DNA of 64,000 bases, from assembly GCF_025024155.1 (NCBI RefSeq), contig NW_026251754.1, forward strand, positions 1 through 64,000. Direction: 5' to 3'. The stretch comes from Gamsiella multidivaricata. Lineage: Eukaryota > Mortierellomycota > Mortierellomycetes > Mortierellales > Mortierellaceae. Of this stretch, positions 11,845 through 23,018 are shown in pieces. Below the pieces are notes generated by a model. It saw nothing but the letters and a program-made list of their open reading frames with translations, was not told the DNA's origin and searched no databases. Within the stretch, counting starts at the first letter, position 1. The number at the start of each line of letters is the position of its first letter. A program made the position numbers and the translations under genes.

Positions 11845-14800
11845 CTAGAGAAGGCTCTTGTCACAAATAGTGGGGTCCGACAGTGCCTGGCTAATGGCGT
11901 CCACAGTCCTTGCAAGTGCCATTTTATCCTGCGGACCACTCGTTTCTATAATAGAACATCCGTCAAGAGAATAAAAAACACAGCATTTAGAATTTCCAAG
12001 TATCAAATAATAAAAAGACCCACGACTTCCGCTGTGAACAATTATCTCACCTCGCAAAACCTCCATAATGTCGCTGCCAAGAGTTGGGAATCCTTTTGCA
12101 AGCACCACAGCGCTCTCCAGAACCTCTTTAGAAAAGCCCGTACTGATAGCCAGCTCCCGCAGCCGCGGCAGAATGAAGTCGATTGCCATCTGCCTTGTAT
12201 GTGGAAGCGGGAATCGTTCACACAGCTGCACTGCCAGTCTGAGCGCAAACACCTGCGGTGCTGCATCCGCTTTGCTGATGGTATTAGCATTATTTTCGTT
12301 TGATCTGGAGCCCACCGACGACGATGCGGACATAGGTAATGGCACACTGGCGAAGAGGATCTCCTGTAAAAAGTCAAGACACACATGGATCGAGTCGATC
12401 CCTGCCACCGTGATCGGTATCAGGTCTATGGCATACCCCTGGAAATGCAGCAGCTTCGGAAAGATCTTGTGGTCGATAAAGAGCTGGTGAAGGAAATTGA
12501 AGGTGACCGTGCGGATTTCCTTGAGCGCATCGGACACGCCTTCTGCTTTGCATGCAAAGGCATCCTTATTCTTTCCGGTATCCATGAGTTCTTTTTTTGT
12601 CTTTGCATGGGTGCCGCCGTCTCTCCGAACAGTTTCCTGCGCTGCCTCTTTGATCGCAACAAAGGGTTCCACGATATCCTCAGCTCGAGCTTGACAGGTC
12701 TCAAGCATCAGCTGGATCAGTACAGAATCCTGGATATAGAGCATGGCGCTCAGGTTGACCTCCTTAAACTGTCGACGTGTTACTTGGCCTGACATCCAGC
12801 TTTGTTGACTCTGAAAGGCAGACTGCGAAGCTTGAAATTGTTTGCGGAACCAGTGCCGAGAGCCGACCATGACTGCACCCAGAATCTGCACAAAGAGTCG
12901 AAAGATGATGGGCGAGCGGAAAACCCGAAAATCCACCTTGAAAAGCAGCAATGGATCCTGAACGAGCCACTCGAACGTATAATACTCCTGATGTTGAGGC
13001 TGACCCTGCTCCTGTATCTTCTTTTTCTGTGTCGTCTGTTGACTGCCCTTCGATTCTTGATTGTCTGATGAGGTGGGAGAAGCTGGTCGCTCAATCAGCG
13101 CATGGATGGTCATGGCCCATAAGTCATGCGGCATCACGCTGTTGAGTTGATCCCATGTCTTTTTGAACGCCTCCAAGACAGCTGGATGTGAGCTGGGATT
13201 GAGCAACGACGGTAGACTCGCCTGTACAATCTCCTTGGCCATGCCTTGTCTGTCCGGCTGTGATAACCTTTGGAAGGTGTGATATCCTAGTGGAGAAAGT
13301 AACGATAATAGTTAGATCCGCACTATTGGCTGCACTCCCGGAACAGTAATAGATCGTTAATATTACCTTTGACGGCCGCATCCGGATTTTCGATGTGTTG
13401 GGCGATTGCTTTGAAATGAGGTTCCATAACGGCTGTTGCTTCCTTGGATTCAATGTACCGTTGACGCGTGCCTATGCTCGCCGCTGCTACTCCTACCCCA
13501 CTCGATACCCAGTCTGGCGAGGTTTTTGTCCATGAAGTTGTGGCTAAGCCTTCTTCCATTAGTAGCGTTGTGACATCAAATAGCTCTGGGAACTGTGCGT
13601 TGACGAGCTTCAGAAACATGGGCTGCACCGCTTGAAACGCCATCCCGCCTTGGAAGTTTTGGACATAGAGAATTACTTTGCGGATCTGCACGTATTCCAA
13701 AAGGGTCGCGTCATATTCTATAGTTGGAACTGTGGAAGATAGTCAGTACTCGGCTGGCATCATGGCCTTCCTATGGCCTACAGCGATTAAGAAAGAGCAG
13801 AGCAAAAACCTTTGAGCCTACCTCGATTCTCCTCCGTATTACTGTTATTGTTGCCAAAGTTAGAGAGGCAAATGTCATTGTTCATCAGCATATACAGGAC
13901 GAGCAGCACTTTGGCTGGCGTTAGATCCTCGCATGGATTGCTGAAGAAGGCCCGGATGTCATGTTCCGGTATCCGCGAGATATGTTTTGAGCGTGCAGCG
14001 GCGGCGGTGTAGGAGCGCAAGAGATGAATCATGTTGGCATCCAGCGGGATGGTGGACGCCTGTATTTGTTCCATGACCCAGGACCGTACGTCGATTGCAC
14101 TCTTGTGAAATACATCTTGCTGTAGCAGGTATCCAACTAGGAAATTCGCAGTAGACCGCAGTTCCGAGGCATTACAACCGGTTGCGAATGCAGGAGCTAA
14201 CATCGTCGATGAAGATGCTGATGGCGTTGATGGTGTTGACGACTTCAATGGTACTGGCGAACCTGCTGTGCGACAAGGGATATATGACTTTCTTCTGCCA
14301 ATCCCGAGAGCGCATGAGGCCAACTCGGCGCTTGAGAAGAGTGAAGAGAAAAGCGTGCTCAGCTCCATCAGGCCGGCTCGCGGGATAACGATATTCATCG
14401 AGAGCGCTTTGGATGCGAAGTCGTCAACCTTTAAGAGCTGATGCGCCTGGAGCCAGACTAAGAGGCTTAACATCCGCGGTGATTCTGGGGATGTCATTAG
14501 ATAGTGCAACACTCGCTCAAGTCGAGATTGTGAGTACTTGAGTATCTGAGCTGCACACATCAAAATGAAGCAAATCTTCACATCGATCGTGCTTGGCTCA
14601 ATAGGTATCATTTCGAGAACTCCCAGGGAGATCTCCAACTGCTCAGTCGATAGTGCTAGGCTCATCAATCCCACCATGCCGGACAAAATCCTCAGCAGCC
14701 GAATGACAGAAATATGATCAGGCCGTTGCGATGTGAGCTCGTCGTTCAGAGATGAGAATATGAACTCCATTATCGACGTCAGACTTGTCTTGGTAACAGG

Positions 14801-15985
14801 GTCCATGCCGCTGGTGAGCCATTCTGGCTGTCCTCGCAGAATCCTGTTCATAAAACATATCTCATCATGGCAATGCTCGATGCTGAGTTCAATGGCGAGG
14901 TTGGGAAACACTTTCCGATCGACGAGCCATTGTCGGACATTCCAGATTTTGTGTTCGGCCAGTTTACACAGGCGCAAAATAATCGCCTTTGAAGTTTGGA
15001 CGGAACCAGTGGTTTCTAGAAGCGATTCGATAGTTGGTAAGAACTCGAGTGGATGGTTGGCGATAATATAGGTAATCAGTGGTGCCGAGTCCTGCAGCCA
15101 GCGCAGCGACTGAATAATAGCCTAGAGCAACAGGAAGTTCAGACTATAAATGTCAGTAAACCTTGAAAGTGCTCAAGTTATCGCGATAGTGCATATTCCT
15201 CTGCCTTTCTTGCTTCCGACAGCTGTACCTGAACATTTAATAAGGGGTTTTTGCATCGCAGGGTGAATGTTGCAAGCAGGACGGAAACTTCCTGGTAATA
15301 CATCGGGTTACTGAGCACTGTCGAATCCTGCTCCTTGAGCTGTGTCCCTGTTTGACTTTCTTCATCATGACGCCGCATCAATGTCTCGAGCTCAACGAGA
15401 ACAGTCCTAGGATGGACAGGGAACAGAGAAGCATTAGTGCCACTGGGCACGGAACCTTAACAAGTCCAGATCCATTAAAACCGACTGTTACCGAGCGCGC
15501 TCCTCGGCCGTTCCTGTTTCGAAAAGACGAGCCCTCGACGCCGTGGTTGACATATTGACTCCCTGCTTTTGCAAGTGCAGCTCCTCCTTGACTTGATGCT
15601 GAATCAACCGATAGTCGAGATCCAAGTACTTCAAGACGGTTCTTGCCTTTAACGCAAGAGAAGTGTTGGATAGTTTGTGAGTCCCCTTGGAGTGCAAACA
15701 TCACGAAAGATATCATTGTTGCATGATCCCTGAGTACTTACTTGTGGAAAGCGCGCAAGGAAAGGAACCGATTCAAATGAGTATCGAGAGAGCAGCAGTG
15801 GCAGGCACAGTGTGTAATCCTATCCGACGCAAGTCGAAAGAAGCTAATCAGTCCTGTGTACCGGTGGAATGTCGGATTCGCGTTCAAGAGATGCCTTGTT
15901 CAGGAGATGTTGTTACCAGGGCTGGATGCAGCCGAGGATCGCCACCTGTCTCGATCAGTCTGAATGCCTCCGACGCGCCTGTCAT
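11845..15985 (-). CDS. INTS2: Integrator complex subunit 2, 1168 aa
   Basis: Scaffold subunit of the Integrator complex, which in animals cleaves snRNA 3' ends and terminates paused Pol II transcripts in the nucleus. Exons on the minus strand: 15985-15917, 15819-15742, 15685-15492, 15406-15229, 15121-13822, 13717-13367, 13286-12051 and 11945-11845, all GT-AG and phase-consistent (1169 codons). It is recognised by the order of family blocks: an N-terminal helical region, SKALSMNIVIP, the DPLLLFKVDFRVFRSP block, LHFQGYAIDLIP, then AGIDSIHVCLDF near the C-terminus. Length is close to animal INTS2 (about 1200). Integrator is missing from budding and fission yeasts, so its presence supports an early-diverging lineage. 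The two smallest N-terminal exons are the least certain. It lies 292 bp upstream of the kinesin gene, same strand. Confidence 0.87.
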
Positions 15986-16584
15986 TAGAAGGGGAATGAA
16001 GGTGGTGGGGGGTGGAAGGCAGCAGAGAGCGGGACGTGAGTACTTTGATTTTGGAGACTGGCTGTCAGAGTGAGCGATCTGGGCGAAAGCGCGTAGGATC
16101 GAATCCTGAATGGGACATGCTCGATTCTCACAAGCCATCCGATCCATCAAGAATGCGATTTGAACCAGGCAGCGGTTTTTATTACAGCCCGCTTGGGCTC
16201 TCCCTTCTCGCTTTTTTTCCTCTTTATCTTTTTCTCTTCCCGCCTTGTTGTTGTTGTGGTTATCGTCGCTGTAAACATTTCCGAGTTTCCTACAGAGAAG
16301 CAGCAGACCAGACCGCGCCAATTTAGGCGATCTCTTTTGTGTTGCGAGTGAGAAACATTGTCATATCGATGGATCGATATCTGTGCAGCGAAAAAAAAAG
16401 ACAAGAACCGAGCAAGCATCGTTACTTGTTCTATTGCCTGTCGAGGGTCTACATCCTCACATTTAGCCCAGCGGCACAGCCACAGTTACTGCCTGCTCAC
16501 CCAATCCGCTATTTTTCTTGTTGGTATATTCTTGAAACTACCACGGAGTACCTCTGGATACGGAAGCAGCCACGATCCGGCGGC
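15986..16584. other. Intergenic, INTS2 upstream region
   Basis: About 600 bp with pyrimidine-rich stretches (16200-16260), fitting the INTS2 promoter and the 3' end of the next minus-strand ORF. No gene supported. Confidence 0.5.
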
Positions 16585-17046
16585 TCAATAATCCATATAG
16601 ATGCACTTGAAAAGACTCCAGAGAGAACCGTTGTCGAGGGTGACAGGAGCAATGGCAGCAACGAACTCCTCAGATGTGGTGGCACTAGAAAGACAGCTGG
16701 ACACAATGTGCCAATTGGTACTGAATGCGAAGTATCCCCGAGTATCTGATGGAAGAGTGACCTCCATGTAGCTATTGGTGGTGTCACCGGATTCTCTCCA
16801 TTAGAGTGGTGCACCTACTTTCACTGCATCCTTCTGTGCATCATTGAGTGGCTTGCTCCATGTGGTATTACGATAGACAAAAGGTATTCTCACTATGGCA
16901 CCAGCCGGATGGATTGGTGACCCTTGTTCGGACCCACTGCGCGCTGTAGAATAATTGATCAACTTAAATTGGTAATGATCGGTGTGTAAAGGGGTCTGGC
17001 CCCCAACGACGAAGCTTGTCAATGCGGTTGATGTTAAAAGGAGCAT
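16585..17046 (-). pseudogene. Secreted-type small protein gene, split by one in-frame TAA
   Basis: Starting at ATG 17046 the frame opens with a hydrophobic signal-like segment (MLLLTSTALTSFVVGG). The part before the stop ends in KVGAPL at 16804, where a TAA (16801-16803) falls. The same frame then stays open for 71 more codons with coding-like composition (WRESGDTTNSYMEV..., ending SLFKCIYMDY). A longer start at 17184 adds a second hydrophobic stretch. No intron with proper sites removes the TAA while keeping frame: one GT-AG pair around it is only 47 nt and shifts frame. I read it as a nonsense-disabled gene; a truncated 81-residue product is the alternative. No family recognised. Confidence 0.5.
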
Positions 17047-17495
17047 GAAGAATAATATTAAAGCACAAAAAAAAGAAAGGAAGAAAAGCAACAGATGTAT
17101 ATGTATTTTTCGGGCCCTGTTGTCCTGGAATCCCGCGCCAAGCAAACTCCAGACGCTAACAGAGTGCTCTTCATCCCTTGACAACGCGTGCGATCGTTAC
17201 ACAAAGACAAATAAGAGATCTACGCTTATCCTGACACCCCTCCTGAGCGCCTGCCACCATTTATCAGTACCTGAATAAGCCAGTTTGGTGTTCTTCTCTT
17301 AGAAATCATGAGCCTTTGTGCGAAAAAGTCCCTTACACTGTGATTCTCACCGGTGAGCGGTGGACCGACCGGTGAAAAAATAAAGTTCTCCACATATGGT
17401 AGTCGTCGTCGTCGGATTGCGCCAACATCGTATCGACTATGGTTTTGGTGTGCGCTGTACCACACAAATAGTTTTATTATAGGCGAGCTTGCTTT

Positions 17496-19340
17496 TTAAT
17501 TATATAAATCGTACTTAGGATACCAAAGCGCCCCTTCTGGCATTGGCAACGATGATACTAACGAATCGTGCGGAATCATGTCTGACCCATTCTGCACAAT
17601 CCAGTTCGGGAACAATGCCTTGCCACGCTCCAGGGCCATTTCTCTCTTCTCACGGTTCATTCTATAGCATTCTGCCTTGAACGGAACACACAGAATAGCC
17701 CTTCGAAGCTTCGGCGCAAACGAAAAGTCCTCCAAGATTTCATATGTCATCGCGTCACCCTTGAGGTCGAGAGCGAGGAGGGAAGTGAACTAGCACAGCC
17801 GCTCCCTGATCAACCCCTGCTCCTCAAGTGTGTATGGATTAAGAGGGGGCACCTCCGCTTGTCCAATTTGTTCAGCTTGTCCAGGATGCGTCCAACCTGC
17901 ATCAAGCGGCCGGTGTTGGTAGTTGAGTGGTTGGATGTCTATATGCAGGCTCTCCAGCGCCTTGGCACAAGGCCAGGGCCTGCACCCCTTGAGAAGCTCG
18001 ATTGTACCGGCTTTGGTGCCCAACAGATTCAAATTGCGCAGGAGAGGACAGTTCTCGAATATCTCGATGGCACTACGGCTGGTGATATGAAGACATCCCT
18101 TCACATCGAGTTCAACAAGGCTATGCGAGGTTCCTGCTGAAGTGAGTGTTGGAGGAAGGCGTGCCAGTTGGTGGAGGGCCAAGTCCGCGAAGTCCGTGCA
18201 TTTGACGCTTACCTTTTGAAGCCCGTGGTTGATCTGCATCACCTCCGCAAACGCCTCGTCCGTTGTAGGCGGTATATGCTTGGCAGTAAACTTCTTGAGG
18301 TTCGAGCATGATTTTAACACGGCGCTCAAGAACCCCGAATCGCCGGCTCGAGAACCGCCTTCGAATGCTAGGACAGTCAACTCAAGCTCGATCTCTTGGA
18401 TGCTGGCTTGATTCTCGAACATGCAGTCCCAGCCCTGAGGGCTGATGTTGTTCTTGCCGGTGATCTTGACCATCCTGAGATTTGGTGTGTGCTGAAAGAG
18501 GCGGCGGATGCAAGGATGTGGCTGTTTCGAGTAGTCCAAGCAGGATTGTCGTGGTCCTAACATCGCACTGTCCCAGCTCAACGTTCGGAGCGATGCCCTT
18601 GCCCAGCCGTCATCGTCCACTTTGATCAACTCTGGCATACCATCGACGATCAAACTGCTGTTTTTGATGTCATCAATCTCCTCGACTAGCGTGTTGATTG
18701 TCAAGGCCAGTGACTGGAGATGAGAACATGATTTAAGCACGAAAAGAATATCGTTGATGCGGATATCGGTCAGGGTATTCCAGTAAAAGTCCTCCAGGTG
18801 CTTGAATGCGGATACAGGAGTCATTTGGCACTCCAACGGCTTTGCCTCGTGGTACCTCACGGTGATATGCAGAACTCGAAGCTGTGGTGCTATCTCAGCG
18901 AGCTCCTGAAGCTGCAAAGTACTCAATTTTGTGTTGCCGAGGAAGAGCGAGTGTAGGCTGGTCGTAAAGTTGAGAAGGAAGACGAGATTGTTCCATTCTA
19001 CGGAGATGGAGAGGAGTTGGAGACTCTTGACATGATGGCCGTATGAGTGCATCTTGGGATAGCTGCGAGTCTGCTGGTACTCGCGGAAGAATAGCTTTTC
19101 ATAGAGGTAGGGGGCCCAAATGGTATTCCAAGTACGGCTGACGCGGATGGCGGCCGTTAGATCATTATGTGTGAGATAGCCGGCGAGGAGGTGTAGAAGT
19201 TCAGGGGTAGAAAAGAAAGCATCTTAGGAGGACCTTGGTGCATCGATGTCGACAGCGTAGTTAGCGGATGCCCTGAGCCGCAGACTTCGGCGAAGGGTCC
19301 CTGGGGCAGGATTCGATGCGGCTTTGTTGGCTTTGGGCAT
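17496..19340 (-). pseudogene. F-box/LRR-type protein, two in-frame stops
   Basis: In life such proteins recruit substrates to SCF ubiquitin ligases; this is inferred from the layout. One frame runs from ATG 19340 to TAA 17496, interrupted by TAA at 19224-19226 and TAG at 17790-17792. An F-box-like segment (TPELLHLLAGYL, then TWNTIWAPYLYEKLFF) sits just after the first stop, followed by leucine-rich repeats (RVLHITVRY, LQSLALTINTL, LRNLNLLGTKAG). The neighbour at 19527 is a clear paralogue sharing the MPK start, RTWN.IW.PYLYE and GTIEL..G.(R/K)PWPCA. At the TAG the paralogue has Ser (RLCSFTSL against RLC-stop-FTSL), which fits a one-base TCG to TAG change. The segment after the TAG (FTSLLALDLKGD...) is still LRR-like, so decay is recent. 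Confidence 0.75.
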
Positions 19341-19526
19341 GGCTGACGGGGAGGGGGGAGAGAGGTGGGCAAAAATAAAGGGTCAAAAGATTGACGCCTG
19401 CTGCACTCGTCGCATGAGTCTCGCAGATATATAATGGTCTGCTATAAATGTGTCTCTTTCGTCTTTTATTTCACTTCCATCCTCTCCCTTCTCGCTACTT
19501 CCAGTCCTTCCGATCCACTGAAGAGC

Positions 19527-21143
19527 ATGCCCAAGCTGGCACCAACGGTCCCAGACCGTGCTCAAGTGGCTAATCGGAGGGTTCTGCGCCCTAGGAGGAC
19601 CAAGAACGGCAGCAGCGTTGGCACTGCTCCAAAGGTGTTCCAAGACATTGTCCTCTCGATCCCGGAGCTTGTCCATTTAATCACCAACCACCTGGCAAAA
19701 CGCGATCTCACGGTCCTCATCCATGTCAACCGTACCTGGAATAGCATTTGGGTCCCTTATCTCTACGAAAATCTATTTTTTCCCCAGCACGAATTATTCA
19801 ACGCCTATCCAGAGATCTGTAAATACGAAGGTCATGTCAAGCTCCTCTGTCTCTCGTACGCGAGATGGGCCAGCGTCCGCCGCCTTCTCAACTTTACCGC
19901 CAACCTGCAATCGCTTAGAATCGGATTCAGGCGGGTCTTGTACACTTCATATCTCGAGCAGATCACGGAGATGGCGCCACAGCTTCGAGTCCTGCATATC
20001 ATCCTGGAACAAGCCTTATCACAGCCGTCGGGCCGTCAGATGGCTCCTGTAGCGACTCTCAAGAACCTGAAAGACTTTTACTGGTGCGTCGATGCCGACG
20101 TTCACATTGACGTTATTCTGTTGGCGCTCAGAGATTGCCGTCAACTCAGATCGTTGGTTCTGGAAAAGGCCACCATAGTAGAGGAGCTCAAGGACGCCTG
20201 CACCGAGCAGGAGTCAGAGGAGGAGTCAGAAGAGGAGTCAGAAGAGGAGGAGGAGTGCACTGGGTTGATCAGGGTGGATGACGAAGGTTGGGTGAATACA
20301 TCGCTTCGGTCGTTGACCTTGAGTGCTGTGAAATGGCACTCTAAGAATTCGAACACTACGCATCCTCACTTTCGTCGTCTTTTCCAGCACCTTCCCAACC
20401 TCGACTACCTTGAACTCGAACAGAAGAGCAATGTCATCGCTCAGGACTGGAGTGATATCTTCGAGAATCGAGCTACCCTGCGGAGAACCATGCCAAAGTC
20501 CCCTGCTACGACCATCGATCTCGACCATCGCACTGAAAGCAGCGTCAGAGACAACACCTCAGCGACGGGTATGATGGTGGCGGTGGTGCATGCGGACCAG
20601 GCTCATGCACAATTGACACGTATGCCTCGATCAGTCCACGTATCGCCAAGGATAGCACACAGTCTGGTTACCTTTGACATTGAAGGGTGTATGGAATTCA
20701 ACAGCACCAGTGCCTCTATACTTTTGGAGAACTGCAGGATCTTGCGCAGATTGAACCTGTTGGGCACAATGGCCGGGACAATCGAGCTCTTCAAGGGGAG
20801 TAAACCGTGGCCATGCGCCAACTTGCTCGAGAATTTGTGTATGGATATCCAACCACTCGAATATCAACCTCTGCCGCCTTTATGGCCCTGGCCTCCGCTC
20901 AGACTGTATACGTTCGGAGAAAAGCAATCAATTCGGGGACGACTGTGTTCATTCACATCCCTAGTTGATCTAAAGCTCCGGGGCGAAGCATTAACGCTTG
21001 ATATGATCGAGAACTTTTCGTTCGCCAAACCTTCGTGTAATGAGCCTAGAGTTTCCAATGACCGCGGACAACATCGATACACTTCAAAAGGTGGCTCTCA
21101 TGTACGGCCAGGCTCTGTTCCCAAACTGGATCGTGTCAACTAA
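19527..21143 (+). CDS. F-box/LRR-type protein, 538 aa, partly degenerate
   Basis: Head-to-head paralogue of the minus-strand gene; start codons are 187 bp apart. Start chosen at MPKLAPTV, which matches the paralogue. F-box-like region at about residues 45-85 (IPELVHLITNHLAKRD), then leucine-rich segments. An acidic insert of Glu/Ser repeats lies near 20205-20260. Compared with its neighbour it lacks part of the middle LRR region (after ENRATLRR) and shifts frame near 21030: the true family tail (ALFPNWIVSTNS) continues in another frame to a stop near 21217. The product may be expressed with an altered C-terminus, or the gene is dying. Likely role, if any, is substrate binding in an SCF ligase. 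Confidence 0.65.
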   Translation: MPKLAPTVPDRAQVANRRVLRPRRTKNGSSVGTAPKVFQDIVLSIPELVHLITNHLAKRDLTVLIHVNRTWNSIWVPYLYENLFFPQHELFNAYPEICKYEGHVKLLCLSYARWASVRRLLNFTANLQSLRIGFRRVLYTSYLEQITEMAPQLRVLHIILEQALSQPSGRQMAPVATLKNLKDFYWCVDADVHIDVILLALRDCRQLRSLVLEKATIVEELKDACTEQESEEESEEESEEEEECTGLIRVDDEGWVNTSLRSLTLSAVKWHSKNSNTTHPHFRRLFQHLPNLDYLELEQKSNVIAQDWSDIFENRATLRRTMPKSPATTIDLDHRTESSVRDNTSATGMMVAVVHADQAHAQLTRMPRSVHVSPRIAHSLVTFDIEGCMEFNSTSASILLENCRILRRLNLLGTMAGTIELFKGSKPWPCANLLENLCMDIQPLEYQPLPPLWPWPPLRLYTFGEKQSIRGRLCSFTSLVDLKLRGEALTLDMIENFSFAKPSCNEPRVSNDRGQHRYTSKGGSHVRPGSVPKLDRVN

Positions 21144-21635
21144 TAGCAATCGCCTCTTCTGGCGTCCAGCCGTCGCGGTTACGGCTCATCTCGATAAAAC
21201 GTGTTGTATGTTCTGATGGCCAAGACGAGCCCTAGCTCGAGGAGCCGTGCCACATCCATGGAAGCGGGCCATCGAACTGAGGAGTTCAGCCGGCCGAACT
21301 TAATAAGTCGAAGACTCGATAGGATATCTAATCTAGCTTAGGACAAGAATCAGACGACCCTTTGCAATCCAGGGTTGTTCTCTATAGCTCAAACAAGTAG
21401 TGTAAATGTACATATGGCATTCAGAGATCGATCTAGCTGCATGTGACAAGAAAGAAGTGCTGTGCTGATACGAATCGCGGTACTTCGCCTACGCTCTATC
21501 AAAATAGCAGCTCCAAAAAGAGAATCCTACACATGATACCTTGAGCTGGGCTGGGCTGTTCCTCCACCCTTTTGTCCTTTACTCGGCTTTTTGGCGGGCG
21601 CAACGTTGAACCTGATTTGGCCCGACAGGGTTAAC

Positions 21636-21818
21636 TCATGGCTCCAGGATCACATCCTCCCAGATCAGAGACCGAATTGAGGTATTCGTCCATCCTGCGT
21701 CGTCGACTTTGATCAGATCAGGCTTCTCCTCTGATTTTCTGACCCGAGGTCTGCTGAGTTCTTGAACCAACCGAACATTTTGGAGAGTCATTGCCTGGAG
21801 TTGTGAAAAAAAAAACAT
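21636..21818 (-). pseudogene. Fragment of the same F-box/LRR family
   Basis: A short open stretch contains DLIKVDDAGWTNTSIRSLIW, aligning by eye with LIKVDDDGWARASLRTLSW of the gene at 17496 and IRVDDEGWVNTSLRSLTL of the gene at 19527. Nothing else of the gene is visible nearby, so this is a relic. Confidence 0.6.
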
Positions 21819-22436
21819 TCAATGGACCAACAGTAACTGCTGTCCTGTCCGTTTTTGATGGACGTCCTGATAGCTGATAACAAATTCGACGACGGACTGC
21901 ACCAGGTCAAACTCAAAATTTGTGATGGGATGTTCTTGATGGTAACACGACTGTATACGATTGCAGTAGGGATATATACCTTAGAATTCTACTGCAGAAA
22001 CTGGAAAAGAGAGAGAGAGAGGCCAAAAAGAAGAGCGCGAGGGGTCACACTCCGTGCGACTTGGATGCATACGCCTCGTATGCATTGAACACTAACGCGT
22101 ATACGAACGCCCAATGGCTGCATTGTCGCCTTTAAACACAGATCATAGACAATCTCTTGCTGTCCATAATTTCATGCACATAAATCATACAATCGCCTCA
22201 CAGAATGTTCCTGTCCCCCAGTGTAACTTGGGGGAGGACTCAATCTCCCGTGTTGTTCAAGCTTGAGCAGGTCTGAGTTACCAAAAGTTGAAAATGCACG
22301 CCAGCCTTTTTTTTTTTTATGTGCCTAACTGCAGACTCTGGTTTGCAGCGCACGTCTTCATTTATTAAAATGCTACCGACATGTCTGCTGCATCAAATAA
22401 AAGCTCCACCTTTATCTAACAACCGCCATCCACCTT
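21819..22436. other. Intergenic
   Basis: No gene supported. AT-rich with short A and T runs; probably decayed sequence plus the 3' flank of the gene at 22437. Confidence 0.45.
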
Positions 22437-23018
22437 CTATTTTCGACGCTTCTTCGGCACCGACCTGGCATCATTCCTGCCCCTCATTTCAGCTTTGGTT
22501 CTGCCTTGCTGAGCGCCAGCACTTGCATCACGTTTCGCCATAATTCGAGGACTCCTTCTGAATGGCACAACTGGAGTGATGGCTGCCATTGGTAAAGGAG
22601 ATTTTGGTGATATCGATCCCGGTGGATCCGGAGAGATCAAGACTACAGGCGTCAAATTCAAAGAAGACTCTGACGATAAGTCCTTCTTGGACACTGGTAC
22701 TGCTTGTGGGAGCAAGGCCGGAGGCGGTGATGCTTCGGTCACTTCGCTGCCATCTTCATTGGCAGAGGAACGATGCTGTTTCTTCTTACTCGTAAAAGGC
22801 ACGTCCGACTTTTCGGATGAGGAAGAATCCGATGATACTATAATCGGCTCAGACGGAGTTACAGGCAAAAGCGATGAGACTTGGACCGGATCCGCAGGCG
22901 TGGCGCTTGATCGCCGCTTTTTATTCCTGCTCGCCAAAGGCTCGCTCGATCGTGGAGGTAAAGAAGAAGTGCGGCTACTGGCATTGTTCTGTGGTGGTAG
23001 TAATGGAAGACTCTTAAC
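22437..23018 (-). other. Open frame continuing past a TAG stop, basic C-terminal tail
   Basis: After the TAG at 23019-23021 the frame of the acidic protein gene stays open for 193 codons. The composition is Ser/Pro-rich with basic clusters (SRNKKRR near the start, KKRRK at the end) that look like nuclear localisation signals, and an RRSPRIMAKR patch. Either it is the true C-terminus behind a premature stop, or the bases CTCGATTAG are an intron acceptor and a short intron carries the stop. I could not find a donor I trust. Confidence 0.45.

Noticed and set aside
15178..15228. Extra INTS2 exon coding MHYRDNLSTFK
   Set aside because: It needs a very short intron upstream; the simple 107 bp intron 15122-15228 closes phase and joins family-like sequence.
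16095..16125. tRNA-like B box (GGATCGAATCC)
   Set aside because: No matching A box or acceptor stem could be folded around it.
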